From Arthrobacter sulfonylureivorans (GTDB taxonomy: Bacteria; Actinomycetota; Actinomycetes; Actinomycetales; Micrococcaceae), in contig RJAE01000001.1 of NCBI GenBank assembly GCA_004000035.1, forward strand, positions 124,001-188,000: DNA of 64,000 bases, in the 5' to 3' direction. The stretch's first letter is position 1, and each line of letters begins with the position of its first letter. Of the stretch, positions 38,589-47,896 are shown piece by piece. Below the pieces are notes generated by a model, which was not told where the DNA came from, made no database searches, and saw only the letters and a list, made by a program, of their open reading frames with translations. The position numbers and the translations under genes were made by a program.

Positions 38589-39221
38589 GTGAGTTCAGAA
38601 AGTGCGGTGCCCTTGGAGGGTCGCCGCGAGAAAAACAAGCTGGCAACCCGGGCTGCCATCACTGCGTCCGCTTTGCGGCTGGCCCGCGAGCAGGGGCCAG
38701 GCGGTTTCACCGTGGATCAGGTGGCGGCAGAGGCTGGCGTCTCGCGTCGGACCTTCTTCAATTACTTCCCGTCCATCGAGGCAGCGGTCACGCTGCCGGT
38801 GGAGGAATTCCTAGAGGAGTCGTTCGCGCGGCTGGACGAGCGCTCCGCCGACGAACCGATCATGGACGCAGTGCTCGCCACCTTGGGCGGGGACATCAGC
38901 CAGGAACGGCTGGCGCTGCTCTGCGAGATCTACCAAATGGGCGCGGACGACGCGCAGCTGGAACGCATACAGCTGCAGATTTGGCGGCACGCCCAGCAAT
39001 CGCTCGAAGACGGGCTGCGCCACCGGCTGCCGGAGAGCGCCGGCGAACTGACGGTCACCGCGCTCGCCGGATCGCTCATTGCCTGTGCCCAGGCTGCCAT
39101 GCGGATGGCAGCCACCCAGACTCCCGACGGCGAGGCGCCCCCGCCGTCTGCCTTCCGGCAGCAACTGCTGGAGAGCCTCGACCTGCTGCGTTCCGGCTTC
39201 AACATCAACCACAAGGACTAA
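38589..39221 (+). CDS. TetR-family transcriptional regulator
   Basis: 210-residue repressor. The N-terminal helix-turn-helix is ALRLAREQGPGGFTVDQVAA followed by AGVSRRTFFNYFPSIEAAV, the TetR signature. The C-terminal ligand domain is all-helical and divergent. The GTG at 38589 is chosen from the -10 box just before it and normal family length. Only four bases separate it from the MMPL transporter, so it very likely represses that gene and itself and is released by a substrate of the pump. Confidence 0.93.
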   Translation: MSSESAVPLEGRREKNKLATRAAITASALRLAREQGPGGFTVDQVAAEAGVSRRTFFNYFPSIEAAVTLPVEEFLEESFARLDERSADEPIMDAVLATLGGDISQERLALLCEIYQMGADDAQLERIQLQIWRHAQQSLEDGLRHRLPESAGELTVTALAGSLIACAQAAMRMAATQTPDGEAPPPSAFRQQLLESLDLLRSGFNINHKD

Positions 39222-39225
39222 TCGC

Positions 39226-41826
39226 ATGGCTTCACTGCTCTACAGACTCGGCAAGCTGGCCGCGCGTAAGCGCTGGTGGTTTGTCTCTGCGTGGCTGGTC
39301 ATCATGGTGGCCGTCGGCGGTTCCGTCGCAGCCTTCATGGGCACGCTGTCCAACAGCTTCACCATTCCGGGCACCCCTGCGCAGGCGGTGGCGGATGAGC
39401 TGCAGGAGAAACTGCCGGACGCTTCAGGCGGACTCGGCACCATTGTGTTCACGACGGCGGACGGCACGGCATTCACTGCCAAGCAGGAGGACGCCATTGC
39501 CAAGATCTCCGCTGACCTGACGGAGCTGGGCGCCGTCAAGCGCGCCACGGATCCGGTGGACCTGCAGGCCTCTCTGGACACCGCACCGGAGAAAATTGCC
39601 GACGGTGAAGAGAAGCTGGAAGCCGCGGCGCAGAAGCTCGACGACGGCCGGGCAGAACTGGATGCGGGCAAGACGCAGCTGGAGCCGGGGCTGCAGCAAG
39701 TCCAGGCCGCCGAGGCGCAGATCGAGCAGCTTGAGTCCGCCGGCCAAACCGCGATGGCCGAGCAGGCCCGTGCCCAGCTGGAGCCGCAGCGGGCCCAGCT
39801 GGAAGCGGCGCAGGCGCAATTGGATGAAGCCGAACAGCGACTCGAAGACGGCCGGGCAGAGTACGAGTCCGGGGTTGCCGATCTGGAAGCGGCCAAGCTG
39901 CAACAGCAGTCATCGGACGGACTGAGGTTCGTATCCGAAGACGGTTCGGCCGCCTTCGTCCAGGTCCAGTTCGAACAGGACATGATGTCGGTCTCCAAGG
40001 AGGACCGCGAACAGGTCCAGCAAGTCACCGAAGCTGGCCTGGTTTCCGGCCTTCAGGCGGAGTACAGCAAGGACATCGTCGAAGATATCTCCAGCCTGTT
40101 CGGTGCGGCCGAGATCATCGGCATTGCCGTGGCCGCCGCCGTGCTGGTGCTGATGCTCGGCACGCTGCTGGCTGCCGGGTTGCCGCTGCTGATGGCGTTG
40201 GTCGGCGTGGGCGTGGGGGTGGGCGGCACCATGGCCCTGAGCGGTGTGGTCGAGATGAGCTCCGTTTCGCCGGTGCTGGCGCTGATGCTGGGACTGGCTG
40301 TGGGCATCGATTATTCGCTGTTCATCGTCAACCGCCACCGCACGCAGTTGCTCTCCGGCGTGCCGCTGATCGAATCCATCGGCCGCGCCACCGGAACCTC
40401 CGGGAATGCGGTGCTCTTCGCCGGGCTCACGGTGATCATCGCGCTCGCCGCGCTGGCGGTGCCGGGCATTCCGTTCCTGACCGTGCTGGGACTGGCCGGA
40501 GCCGCAACGGTGGCCGTCGCCGTCGTGGTTGCCCTGACCCTGACTCCGGCGCTGCTGGCAATCATGGGCCGGCGCATTCTCTCCAAGCGGGCCTGGGCCA
40601 AGGCCGGGCTGACCGGCCCGGTGGCCGCCGATGCGGAGGTTGCGGCGCCGGGACACGAGTTCCACAACGATCCCAAGCGCAGCTGGGGCAAATCGGTCAC
40701 CAAGCACCCGTGGCTGGCGCTGATCGCGGGCGTGGCCGTGCTGGGCGTGATGGCAGTGCCGGCCGCCGAGCTGCGGCTGGGCCTGCCGGACGGCAGCTCC
40801 GAACCGGCGGACTCGACGGCCTACCGGTCCTACACCCAGCTGGGCGAAAACTTTGGCGAAGGCATCAACGGCCCGCTGATTGTGGTGGCCGATCTGCCGG
40901 CCGGACTGGAGGGGGCTGAGACGGACCAGACCCTGCTGCAGCTCTCGCAGGAACTGCGCGCCATGGATCACGTGTCCGCCGCCGTTCCGACCGGAACCAG
41001 CGAGGATGGCCGCACCGCGGTCCTGCAGGTCATTCCGGAGGAAGGACCGGCCGCCGAAAGCACCGAGGATCTGGTCCACAACCTGCGGGCGGAGACGGAC
41101 GCTCTCGAGGAGAGCACCGGCGTCGGGATTTCCGTCACCGGCCAGCCGCCGATGCAGATCGATGTTTCGGACAAGCTTGCGGACGCCATGCCGGTCTATC
41201 TGGCCATTGTCATCGGGCTCTCGCTGATCCTGCTGCTGCTGGTCTTCCGCTCCATCCTGGTGCCGCTGCTGGCCACCGCCGGCTTCCTGCTCTCGCTGGG
41301 TGCCAGCTTCGGCGCCGTCGTAGCGATCTACCAGTGGGGCTGGCTCGGCAACCTGTTCGATGTGCATGACCCGGGGCCCATCCTGAGCTTCCTGCCGATG
41401 ATCATGATCGGCGTGCTCTTTGGCCTGGCGATGGACTATCAGATGTTCCTGGTCTCCGGCATGCGCGAATCCTATGCGCACGGCGAAGACGCCAGGGCAG
41501 CCGTGGTCAGCGGTTTCAACCACGGTGCCAAGGTGGTCACCGCCGCGGCGATCATCATGGTCTCCGTTTTCGCCGGGTTCATCTTCTCGCACCTGACCAT
41601 GGTCCGGCCGATCGGCTTCGCGCTGGCGCTGGGCGTGCTGCTGGACGCCTTCGTGGTGCGGATGACGCTGATTCCGGCGGCCATGCACCTGTTCGGCAGG
41701 GCCGCCTGGTGGATGCCGCGCTGGCTGGACAAGATCCTGCCGGACGTGGACGTGGAAGGCGCCAAGCTGGTTCAGCGGGTGGACACGCCCGAACGGGACG
41801 AGGCTCTGGCGGCTGGAGTCCGTTAG
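39226..41826 (+). CDS. MMPL/RND-family exporter
   Basis: 866-residue membrane protein of the MMPL superfamily, which exports lipids, siderophores or drugs by proton motive force. An N-terminal helix is followed by a large outer domain that includes a long coiled coil (about residues 125-225: repeats such as KLDDGRAELDAGKTQLEPG and ERLEDGRAEYESG-like units). Then a five- to six-helix MMPL block (with ALMLGLAVGIDYSLFIVNRHR), a second outer domain, and a second block (MIMIGVLFGLAMDYQMFLVS). The Asp-Tyr in each fourth helix is the proton path. Operon with tetR. Confidence 0.93.
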   Translation: MASLLYRLGKLAARKRWWFVSAWLVIMVAVGGSVAAFMGTLSNSFTIPGTPAQAVADELQEKLPDASGGLGTIVFTTADGTAFTAKQEDAIAKISADLTELGAVKRATDPVDLQASLDTAPEKIADGEEKLEAAAQKLDDGRAELDAGKTQLEPGLQQVQAAEAQIEQLESAGQTAMAEQARAQLEPQRAQLEAAQAQLDEAEQRLEDGRAEYESGVADLEAAKLQQQSSDGLRFVSEDGSAAFVQVQFEQDMMSVSKEDREQVQQVTEAGLVSGLQAEYSKDIVEDISSLFGAAEIIGIAVAAAVLVLMLGTLLAAGLPLLMALVGVGVGVGGTMALSGVVEMSSVSPVLALMLGLAVGIDYSLFIVNRHRTQLLSGVPLIESIGRATGTSGNAVLFAGLTVIIALAALAVPGIPFLTVLGLAGAATVAVAVVVALTLTPALLAIMGRRILSKRAWAKAGLTGPVAADAEVAAPGHEFHNDPKRSWGKSVTKHPWLALIAGVAVLGVMAVPAAELRLGLPDGSSEPADSTAYRSYTQLGENFGEGINGPLIVVADLPAGLEGAETDQTLLQLSQELRAMDHVSAAVPTGTSEDGRTAVLQVIPEEGPAAESTEDLVHNLRAETDALEESTGVGISVTGQPPMQIDVSDKLADAMPVYLAIVIGLSLILLLLVFRSILVPLLATAGFLLSLGASFGAVVAIYQWGWLGNLFDVHDPGPILSFLPMIMIGVLFGLAMDYQMFLVSGMRESYAHGEDARAAVVSGFNHGAKVVTAAAIIMVSVFAGFIFSHLTMVRPIGFALALGVLLDAFVVRMTLIPAAMHLFGRAAWWMPRWLDKILPDVDVEGAKLVQRVDTPERDEALAAGVR

Positions 41827-41849
41827 GCAGCGCACACCCGAATCCTCTA

Positions 41850-41892
41850 CCGGCGGCCGGCACCATCCCTCAGGGAAGGTGCCGGCCGCCGG
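41850..41892. terminator. Bidirectional terminator between MMPL and YjbR-like genes
   Basis: A perfect 15-bp stem: 41850-41864 pairs with 41878-41892 around a 13-base loop. It lies between converging genes and covers the stop codon and last codons of the YjbR-like gene, so it can serve both strands. No T-run. Confidence 0.7.
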
Positions 41893-42181
41893 CGATCCTG
41901 AACGATTCGTCGAGCAGTTCTTCGAGCTCGGCCGGTGAAACCTTGGCCAAATGCAGGAGCACCAGTTGCGGCGAACGCTGATGGTGGGGTGTCCAGAAGA
42001 AGACGTCCGGGGCCGTGTCGGCCAGGGCCTCGCGTTCCTCGGTCTTGACGGTCAGCACGCCCGGCTCCCAGATGCGGGCCATGAGCGTTTTCGCGAACCA
42101 CGCCGGCCGGCCCCAGCTGGGCCGTTCGGTGACACCGGGCAGGGCCAGGCAGAGACGGCGCGCATCGTCCTCGGTGGGCAT
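41870..42181 (-). CDS. MmcQ/YjbR-family protein
   Basis: 103-residue small protein of the YjbR family (CyaY-like DNA-binding fold). It begins MPTEDDARRLCLALPGVTER and contains RPAWFAKTLMARIWE, DVFFWTPHHQRSPQLVLLHL and ELEELLDESFRIAG, all normal family elements. ATG at 42181 has AAGG upstream; a longer frame is rejected because it adds non-family sequence. Function unknown. Confidence 0.88.
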   Translation of the reverse strand: MPTEDDARRLCLALPGVTERPSWGRPAWFAKTLMARIWEPGVLTVKTEEREALADTAPDVFFWTPHHQRSPQLVLLHLAKVSPAELEELLDESFRIAGGRHLP

Positions 42182-42281
42182 GCACCCACCTTGCCAGAGC
42201 CCCGTCGGCCGGCGCCAGCGCCGTCGGGCGGTTGAGCCAGACCACAAGCTCGCCCGGTCGGCAGGCAGTTCCGGCGGGGGC

Positions 42282-42578
42282 TCAGCCTTGCGGGCTGTTT
42301 CCGTCGTCGCGGTCGGCGGGCCCGTCGGCCTCGATCTCGTCGCCGGGTTTGGGCTTGTCGCCGGGGATCGGGGCGGGGGCCGGAGCTTGCTGTTGCCGCT
42401 CCTGTTCGATCCGCGCCTCGTAGCGGCCCGGGGCGAAGATTTCCTCCATGGCGCCGAACATGCCGGAGAGCCCCGAAGACCCGGGACCGCCACGCCACGG
42501 GCGGGACGCCATGGCAACGGTTGCGGCAATGATCAAGGCCACCAGTCCCAGGGCGATCAGGCCGCCAACGAAGTCCAT
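42282..42578 (-). CDS. Small single-pass membrane protein, unknown
   Basis: 98 residues: an N-terminal membrane helix (VGGLIALGLVALIIAATVA), a short Gly-rich turn, then MFGAMEEIFAPGRYEARIEQ and a Pro/Asp-rich acidic tail. Topology is probably C-terminus in the cytoplasm. GATAAT ends six bases before the ATG on the minus strand, so it may be leaderless. The motif IFAPGRYEAR recurs in small actinobacterial proteins of unknown role as far as I can recall. Confidence 0.7.
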   Translation of the reverse strand: MDFVGGLIALGLVALIIAATVAMASRPWRGGPGSSGLSGMFGAMEEIFAPGRYEARIEQERQQQAPAPAPIPGDKPKPGDEIEADGPADRDDGNSPQG

Positions 42579-42620
42579 GTGGTGATTATCCCCCCGGGAT
42601 GTACGGGCGGCGAGGCTCGG

Positions 42621-43052
42621 TCAACCGGCCTTCGGATTGCGGGCGGGCCGGGCTGTTTTGCGCAGGACAACGGCCGCGACCGCCGCCCCCAACGCGGGGA
42701 GATAGAACCAGCCAACACTTGCCATGGCCAGCGCGGTGAACCCAAACAGCAAGGCGCTGCAGATGATGCCTGCCAGCCACGCAGCGCGGCGGGGAACCAG
42801 AAGCGGAACCAGCGTCAATATCGGCGGAACAGCCAGCGGAATGAGGATGGTAGGTGGATGCGTCTGGAGCAGGGTGAGCGATTCGGTGGTGCGTTCCGGC
42901 TCGGCCCCGGGGGAGCTGGACACCGTCTCCTGCACGATCGTGGGCAGGAGCAGGGCGGCGGCGCCGGCTGCCAAGGCCAGTAAGCAGGCCGCAACCTGGA
43001 GCACGGTCGGGACCCTCGACGCTGAACCGCTCGTGCCCGGAGCCTGTTCCAT
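42621..43052 (-). CDS. Four-helix membrane protein, unknown
   Basis: 143 residues with four hydrophobic segments (about 17-38, 62-82, 85-104, 106-122) and a basic C-terminus. I recognise no family. The ATG is one base after the stop of the GH4 gene, giving coupled translation; a longer frame would overlap the GH4 coding region. It may assist or simply ride with the glycosidase. Confidence 0.65.
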   Translation of the reverse strand: MEQAPGTSGSASRVPTVLQVAACLLALAAGAAALLLPTIVQETVSSSPGAEPERTTESLTLLQTHPPTILIPLAVPPILTLVPLLVPRRAAWLAGIICSALLFGFTALAMASVGWFYLPALGAAVAAVVLRKTARPARNPKAG

Positions 43053-43053
43053 C

Positions 43054-44391
43054 TCAGTTCCAGCGGTATCCGTGGGCCTGTTCGTAGGCCTCGAGCAGCC
43101 GGTGGGCCACATGGCCGGAGGTGATCAGCGGGTGGATCATGAAAGCCCGCAGCGCGGCGGCACGGTCGCCCTGTCCGCCGCGGATGACTTCCTGCTCCAC
43201 TGCTTTTATTTGCGTCATCAAGCCGGCCTGGTGAAGGGTCAGCGGTTTCACCGGCAGGGGACGGGCGCCGTCCGCATCGACCACCGACGGCACTTCGATG
43301 ACGGCGTCCGCCGGCAGTTGCGGGATGGTCCCGGCATTGCGGACATTGAGGATCAGCTCGCTGCGCTCGCCGGTGAGCAGGGCACGCATCACGTCCAGGG
43401 CAACGTGTTCGTAGCCGCCGGCCGCACGGTCCTCCTCATCGCGGGAAACGCCGATCTCGCGGGCCTCGGACAGGTAGCTTTCCTCACGGCGTCGGAGGGC
43501 GTCTTCCCATTCCGCGTACGGAGTCCCGGAGGTCTGCAGCCTGCCGTACAACTCCTGCTGCAGCTCGTGGATGGACTCGCCGCGGGTCTGGGCGGCACCG
43601 GCCAGCGCCATGGTGGCTTCGCGGCGGAAATAGTAATAGAACAGGTAGGCATTCGGGATGACGCCGAGGACCTGCAATTCCCGTGTGCCGAAGATGCGGC
43701 CCTCTTCAAACGACTGCAGCCGCGCTGGGTCGGCGAGCAACTCCGGAAGGCGATCCCCGCCGTCGTGCTCCAAACCTCGCAGCCAGCCCAAATGGTTCAG
43801 GCCCACATAGTCCACGCCCGCCAATGAGCCGCGGCGCAACGGGGCGCCGGCGGCCTTGGCCGAGCGGCGGACCAGCCCGAGGGGCGTGTCGCAGATGCCG
43901 ATCACCCGGTGGCCGAGCACCGGCAGCACGGCTTCGGTGACCAGCCCGGCGGGATTGGTGAAGTTGATCAGCCACGCGCCGGGGCTCAACTCGCGCAGCC
44001 GCCGGGCGATATCCAGCGCGGCGGGGACAGCCCGCAGGCCGCAGGCAATGCCGGCCGCTCCGGTGGTCTCCTGGCCCAGCAGGTTCAGCCGGCTGGCAAT
44101 ACGTTCGTCCTGCGTCCGGCCCTGCGTGCCACCGGGACGAATGGCTGAGAAGACGACGTCGGCCCCGGCCAGCGCGTCGTCGAGGTTGCGCGCGGACACG
44201 ATGCTTGGCGGCCGGACGCCTGCGGGCAGCGGAGCATCCGCCAGCACCCGGGCGATCGCCTGCTGGCGGCCGGCGTCCACGTCATGGAGTACCAGCCGGT
44301 CCACCAGTCCCGCCGCCGGCCCCTCGGCCAGCGCGCGGTAGACCAGCGGCACGCGGAACCCGCCGCCGCCCAGAATGGCAAGTGTTGCCAC
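43054..44391 (-). CDS. GH4 family 6-phospho-beta-glucosidase-like enzyme
   Basis: NAD- and metal-dependent glycosidase that works by oxidation at C3 and elimination. The 445-residue protein starts (GTG) VATLAILGGGGFRVPLVY, the Rossmann motif. Further motifs are FSAIRPGGTQGRTQDERIA, WLINFTNPAGLVTEAV, GICDTPLG (metal-binding Cys) and GLNHLGW (metal-binding His). GGGGGAAGCG precedes the GTG. Many actinobacterial members lack a PTS neighbour, as here, so the natural substrate may not be phosphorylated. Confidence 0.88.
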   Translation of the reverse strand: MATLAILGGGGFRVPLVYRALAEGPAAGLVDRLVLHDVDAGRQQAIARVLADAPLPAGVRPPSIVSARNLDDALAGADVVFSAIRPGGTQGRTQDERIASRLNLLGQETTGAAGIACGLRAVPAALDIARRLRELSPGAWLINFTNPAGLVTEAVLPVLGHRVIGICDTPLGLVRRSAKAAGAPLRRGSLAGVDYVGLNHLGWLRGLEHDGGDRLPELLADPARLQSFEEGRIFGTRELQVLGVIPNAYLFYYYFRREATMALAGAAQTRGESIHELQQELYGRLQTSGTPYAEWEDALRRREESYLSEAREIGVSRDEEDRAAGGYEHVALDVMRALLTGERSELILNVRNAGTIPQLPADAVIEVPSVVDADGARPLPVKPLTLHQAGLMTQIKAVEQEVIRGGQGDRAAALRAFMIHPLITSGHVAHRLLEAYEQAHGYRWN

Positions 44392-44605
44392 CGCTTCCCC
44401 CGAACATTGACATTGGATAACAATCGGCGGACCCGAGCCCGGGACGCGCCCCTTGCTTGTATTGTGCCAGCTAGGGCAAACCACGCATCCTTGCCGCGTG
44501 AAGCCGCGGCCCAATCGAAGGGCACTGCCGGCGCGTCCCCTGCGGCGCCCCTGGTCCGCGTAACCCTTCAGCTGGAAAGCAAGCTTCGGATGGGAGAATG
44601 GATCC

Positions 44606-45916
44606 GTGAGCTCTACAACGTCACCGCTGCCCTATGACCGCCAAGCCGTCATCAACCTGGACGCGATCCGCGCCAACGTGCGGCACCTGCGCGAGATCGC
44701 GGCCCCCGCCCGCGTGATGGCCGTGGTCAAGGCGGACGCCTACGGCCACGGCGCCATTCCCGTGGCCCGCGCCGCACTGGAAGCCGGTGCCGGCTGGCTG
44801 GGCGTGGCCCACTTCACCGAGGGACTGGCCCTGCGCGAGGCGGGCATCGACGCCCCCATCCTGGCCTGGCTGCACACCCCGGATACCGACTTCGCCGCCG
44901 GCATCGAGGCGGGGATCGACGTCGGCGTTTCCGGCTGGGAGCTGGAACCGGTGGTCAAGGCCGCCCGGCAGTTGGAACGTCCGGCGCGCGTGCACCTGAA
45001 GATTGACACCGGCCTGGGCCGCAACGGCTGTCCGCCGGCGCTCTGGGAAGACCTGATTAACCGGGCCGTGGAGTACCAGGAACTGGGGCTGCTGCGCGTG
45101 GTGGGCGTGTTCTCCCACCTGGCCGTCGCCGACGAACCGCACCGGCCCGAGACGGACGAGCAGGTGGACCGCTTCCGGGAGGCGGTGGCGGTGGCAGAAA
45201 ACGCCGGGCTTGATCTGGAAGTCCGGCATCTGGCCAATACGCCCGGCACGCTCAGCCGCCCGGATGCGCACTTCGACCTGGTCCGTGTGGGCCTGGGCAT
45301 CTACGGGCTGTCGCCCTTTGACGGGCAGACCCCCGAAGAACTGGGGCTGGTACCAGCCATGACGCTGCGCGCCCGGGTGGCCAACTGCAAGCAGGTGCCG
45401 CCCGGCCAAGGCGTCTCCTACGGGCTGAACTACCTGACCACCGAGCCAACCACGCTGGTCCTGGTGCCGCTGGGCTATGCAGACGGCATCCCGCGCAGCG
45501 CCTCCGGCGTCCAAGTGGCCATCGCGGGTAAGCGCTACGACGTGGTGGGCCGGGTGGCCATGGACCAGTTCGTGGTGGATTTGAGGACCAGCAACGCCGG
45601 CGACCTCACAGGCGAGGAAGTGATCCTCTTCGGCCCGGGCCCGGATGTTCCCGATGCCCACGACTGGGCGATCGCCGCCGACACCATCAACTATGAGATT
45701 GTCACCCGCGTGAGCCCGCGGGTCCCGCGCTACTACACCGGGACCGCCGAGGACCAGGACGACGGCGGGGAAGCCGCTCCCGTGGCGGAGGCGACGGGGC
45801 TCACCGCGTCCGCGGCGGAGCAGGCCGCCGCAGCCGCCCAGATCCGCGCCGCCTTGACCACGGCCGACGACCGGAACACGGACAGCGCCGGGGACGCCGG
45901 AGCGGTGCTGGCATGA
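44606..45916 (+). CDS. alr: Alanine racemase
   Basis: PLP enzyme making D-alanine for peptidoglycan. The 436-residue protein has the PLP lysine in VVKADAYGHGA, the substrate/PLP region LHTPDTD and the C-terminal beta domain with the second catalytic base region (KRYDVVGRVAMDQFVVD). About 60 residues after RVPRYYTG form a low-complexity Ala/Asp/Glu tail. GTG start; GAGAAT six bases upstream could be a -10 for a leaderless message. Its stop overlaps the tsaE start (ATGA), starting the alr-tsaE unit. Confidence 0.96.
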   Translation: MSSTTSPLPYDRQAVINLDAIRANVRHLREIAAPARVMAVVKADAYGHGAIPVARAALEAGAGWLGVAHFTEGLALREAGIDAPILAWLHTPDTDFAAGIEAGIDVGVSGWELEPVVKAARQLERPARVHLKIDTGLGRNGCPPALWEDLINRAVEYQELGLLRVVGVFSHLAVADEPHRPETDEQVDRFREAVAVAENAGLDLEVRHLANTPGTLSRPDAHFDLVRVGLGIYGLSPFDGQTPEELGLVPAMTLRARVANCKQVPPGQGVSYGLNYLTTEPTTLVLVPLGYADGIPRSASGVQVAIAGKRYDVVGRVAMDQFVVDLRTSNAGDLTGEEVILFGPGPDVPDAHDWAIAADTINYEIVTRVSPRVPRYYTGTAEDQDDGGEAAPVAEATGLTASAAEQAAAAAQIRAALTTADDRNTDSAGDAGAVLA

Positions 45917-46581
45917 GTGGTGTTGGCATGACCGGCGGCGGCGTGACAGGCGGTGGCCAGCCGGGCGCGGCAAACGTGGCCCCGGAGCAACAGGCCACGC
46001 CGGTGTGGGAACGCGAGTTCCACGTGGGCTCCGCGGCGGAGACGCAGGAGCTCGCGGCCCGGCTGGGCAGGATACTGCGGGCGGGCGACCTGGTGGTGCT
46101 CAGCGGAGAGCTGGGCGCGGGGAAAACCACCTTTACCCAGGGTCTGGGGGAGGGACTCGGCGTGCGGCCGGGCATCATTTCGCCCACGTTCGTCCTGGTA
46201 CGCAGCCATCCGAGCATGAACGGCGGCCCGGACCTGGTCCACGTGGACGCCTACCGGCTGGAGTCCGAGGGCGAGATCGACGACATCGACCTGGAGAACA
46301 CCCTGGACGAGGCCGTCACGGTTGTGGAGTGGGGCCGCGGCCGCGTGGAGCACCTCTCCGACAGCTGGCTGGACATTTCGCTGGTCCGGCCCACCGGGGC
46401 CGACTTGATGAACCGCCCGGCCGAAGGCGCCGGCCCGGTGGCGGGCACGGCGGAGGGCGCCGCGGGCACGCAGGCGAGCACCGGCGTCGTGCTGGATTTT
46501 GAAGAGCCCGACGACGGCGAGCCCCGGTTGATCCGGATGGCCGCCTACGGGCCGCGCTGGGCCGCGTACATCTTCGCCTGA
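45913..46581 (+). CDS. tsaE: tRNA threonylcarbamoyladenosine biosynthesis ATPase TsaE
   Basis: ATPase that cycles the TsaBD complex in t6A37 tRNA modification. The Walker A is SGELGAGKTTFTQGLG, switch region ISPTFVLVRSHP, and VDAYRLES with the Walker B-like VEWGRG. At 222 residues it is longer than the usual 150-170: a Gly-rich 25-residue N-terminal extension overlaps alr, and an Ala/Gly insert (about 160-185) precedes the last strand. The start is four-base overlapped with alr; an ATG six codons later is also possible. Confidence 0.94.
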   Translation: MSGVGMTGGGVTGGGQPGAANVAPEQQATPVWEREFHVGSAAETQELAARLGRILRAGDLVVLSGELGAGKTTFTQGLGEGLGVRPGIISPTFVLVRSHPSMNGGPDLVHVDAYRLESEGEIDDIDLENTLDEAVTVVEWGRGRVEHLSDSWLDISLVRPTGADLMNRPAEGAGPVAGTAEGAAGTQASTGVVLDFEEPDDGEPRLIRMAAYGPRWAAYIFA

Positions 46582-46596
46582 CGCCTCACGGCTGCT

Positions 46597-46631
46597 CTGC
46601 ACGATTTCCTGCACGATTTCCTGCACGATTT
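46597..46631. repeat. 12-bp tandem repeat, about three copies
   Basis: CTGCACGATTTC repeats head to tail at 46597, 46609 and 46621; the last copy lacks its final base. It sits just after the tsaE stop. Confidence 0.9.
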
Positions 46632-46728
46632 AGCGCAGTGGGAGGCGCCGCAGGCGCATGCGCTCTTCACTGCCCCCGGGCACAGGTCCATAATCGAGGG
46701 CGAGAGCAGACCCGCGAGGAGGCCAACC

Positions 46729-47148
46729 ATGGACACTGCGCTGACCCCGTACCTGGGATTCCGCGACCAGGCCAAAGAAGCCATGACCTTTTATCAGTCG
46801 GTGTTCGGCGGCGAATTGACGCTGAACACCTTCGGCGACTTCCACGCCAGCGACGACCCGGCCGAGATCGACAAGATCATGCACTCGCAGCTGGCCACCG
46901 AGCGCGGCCTGGTGTTGATGGCCGCGGACACACCGAACAGCATGGACTACACACCCGGTTCCAGCCACTCGCTCTCGCTCAGCGGCGACAACGAGGCCGA
47001 ACTGCGCGGTTACTGGGACAAGCTGATCGATGGCGCCAACGTCACCGAACCGCTGCAACAAGCGCCCTGGGGCGACACCTTCGGCATGTGCACCGACAAG
47101 TTCGGCGTCCAGTGGATGGTCAATATCGCCGGCCAACCGCCGTCGTGA
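46729..47148 (+). CDS. VOC/PhnB-like protein
   Basis: 139-residue protein of the PhnB/YjdN (3-demethylubiquinone-9 methyltransferase-like) VOC subgroup. It begins ALTPYLGFRDQAKEAMTFYQ and has HSLSLSGDNEAELRGYWDKL and APWGDTFGMCTDKFGVQWM, which are family hallmarks. Catalytic role unknown. Strong GAGGAGG upstream of the ATG. It interrupts the tsaE and tsaB genes, an accessory insertion in an otherwise conserved order. Confidence 0.88.
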   Translation: MDTALTPYLGFRDQAKEAMTFYQSVFGGELTLNTFGDFHASDDPAEIDKIMHSQLATERGLVLMAADTPNSMDYTPGSSHSLSLSGDNEAELRGYWDKLIDGANVTEPLQQAPWGDTFGMCTDKFGVQWMVNIAGQPPS

Positions 47149-47215
47149 CCGCTCCGCCCGCCCGCAGCTGCACGGGGCGTCGGGGCCGATGGGATGGGCC
47201 GCGGTATACCTCAAG

Positions 47216-47221
47216 TAAAAT
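47216..47221 (+). promoter_or_regulatory. -10 box for a leaderless tsaB transcript
   Basis: TAAAAT ends six bases before the tsaB GTG and no ribosome-binding site is present. It gives tsaB-rimI-tsaD a promoter separate from alr-tsaE. Confidence 0.5.
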
Positions 47222-47227
47222 TGATGC

Positions 47228-47896
47228 GTGCTGATCCTCTCCGTTGATACCTCCGCCATCGCCAGCGCCGCGCTGCTGACCGGGCAAGGAGAGACCCTGG
47301 CCGCGTTCGCCACCGAGGACACCCGCAGCCACGCGGAAGTGCTGGCCCCCGGAATCGGCAAGATCATGACGACGGCGGACGTCACCGGCGCAGACATCGA
47401 CGCCCTGGTGGTGGGCGTGGGCCCGGGACCGTTCACGGGCCTGCGCTCCGGCATTGCAACCGCACGGTCGCTGGCCTTCGCCTGGGACAAGCCGCTGCAC
47501 GGCGTGATGAGCCTGGATGCCATCGCCGTGGATGCCGCGCTGGATGCGTGGCGCGCCGGCGTGGACGAGTTCGTGGTGGCCACCGACGCCCGGCGCAAGG
47601 AAGTGTACTGGGCGCGCTACCGCAGCACCGGCGGCACGCATGAACTGCTGGACGGCCCGCACGTCAGCGCGCCGTCCGAGGTCCCGGACCTGCCGGCCTA
47701 CGGCATGGGCGCCGGGCTGTACCCCCAGCAGTTGCGCCGTGTCACCGAGTACAGCGGCACGCAGCCGACGGCCGAGGCGCTGGGCCGCACTGCCATCGTC
47801 AAGCTGGCCAAGGGGCTGGACCTGTTGGACACCGCTCCGCTGTACCTGCGCGAATCCGACGCGAAGATCCCCGGGCCGCGGAAGCGGGCACTGTGA
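47228..47896 (+). CDS. tsaB: tRNA threonylcarbamoyladenosine biosynthesis protein TsaB
   Basis: Partner of TsaD in t6A formation. The 222-residue ASKHA-fold protein begins (GTG) LILSVDTSAIASAALL and has SHAEVLAPGI and VVGVGPGPFTGLRSGIATAR, the diagnostic motif. Its stop overlaps the rimI start (GTGA), and rimI overlaps tsaD, so the three are one translationally coupled unit. Confidence 0.96.
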   Translation: MLILSVDTSAIASAALLTGQGETLAAFATEDTRSHAEVLAPGIGKIMTTADVTGADIDALVVGVGPGPFTGLRSGIATARSLAFAWDKPLHGVMSLDAIAVDAALDAWRAGVDEFVVATDARRKEVYWARYRSTGGTHELLDGPHVSAPSEVPDLPAYGMGAGLYPQQLRRVTEYSGTQPTAEALGRTAIVKLAKGLDLLDTAPLYLRESDAKIPGPRKRAL

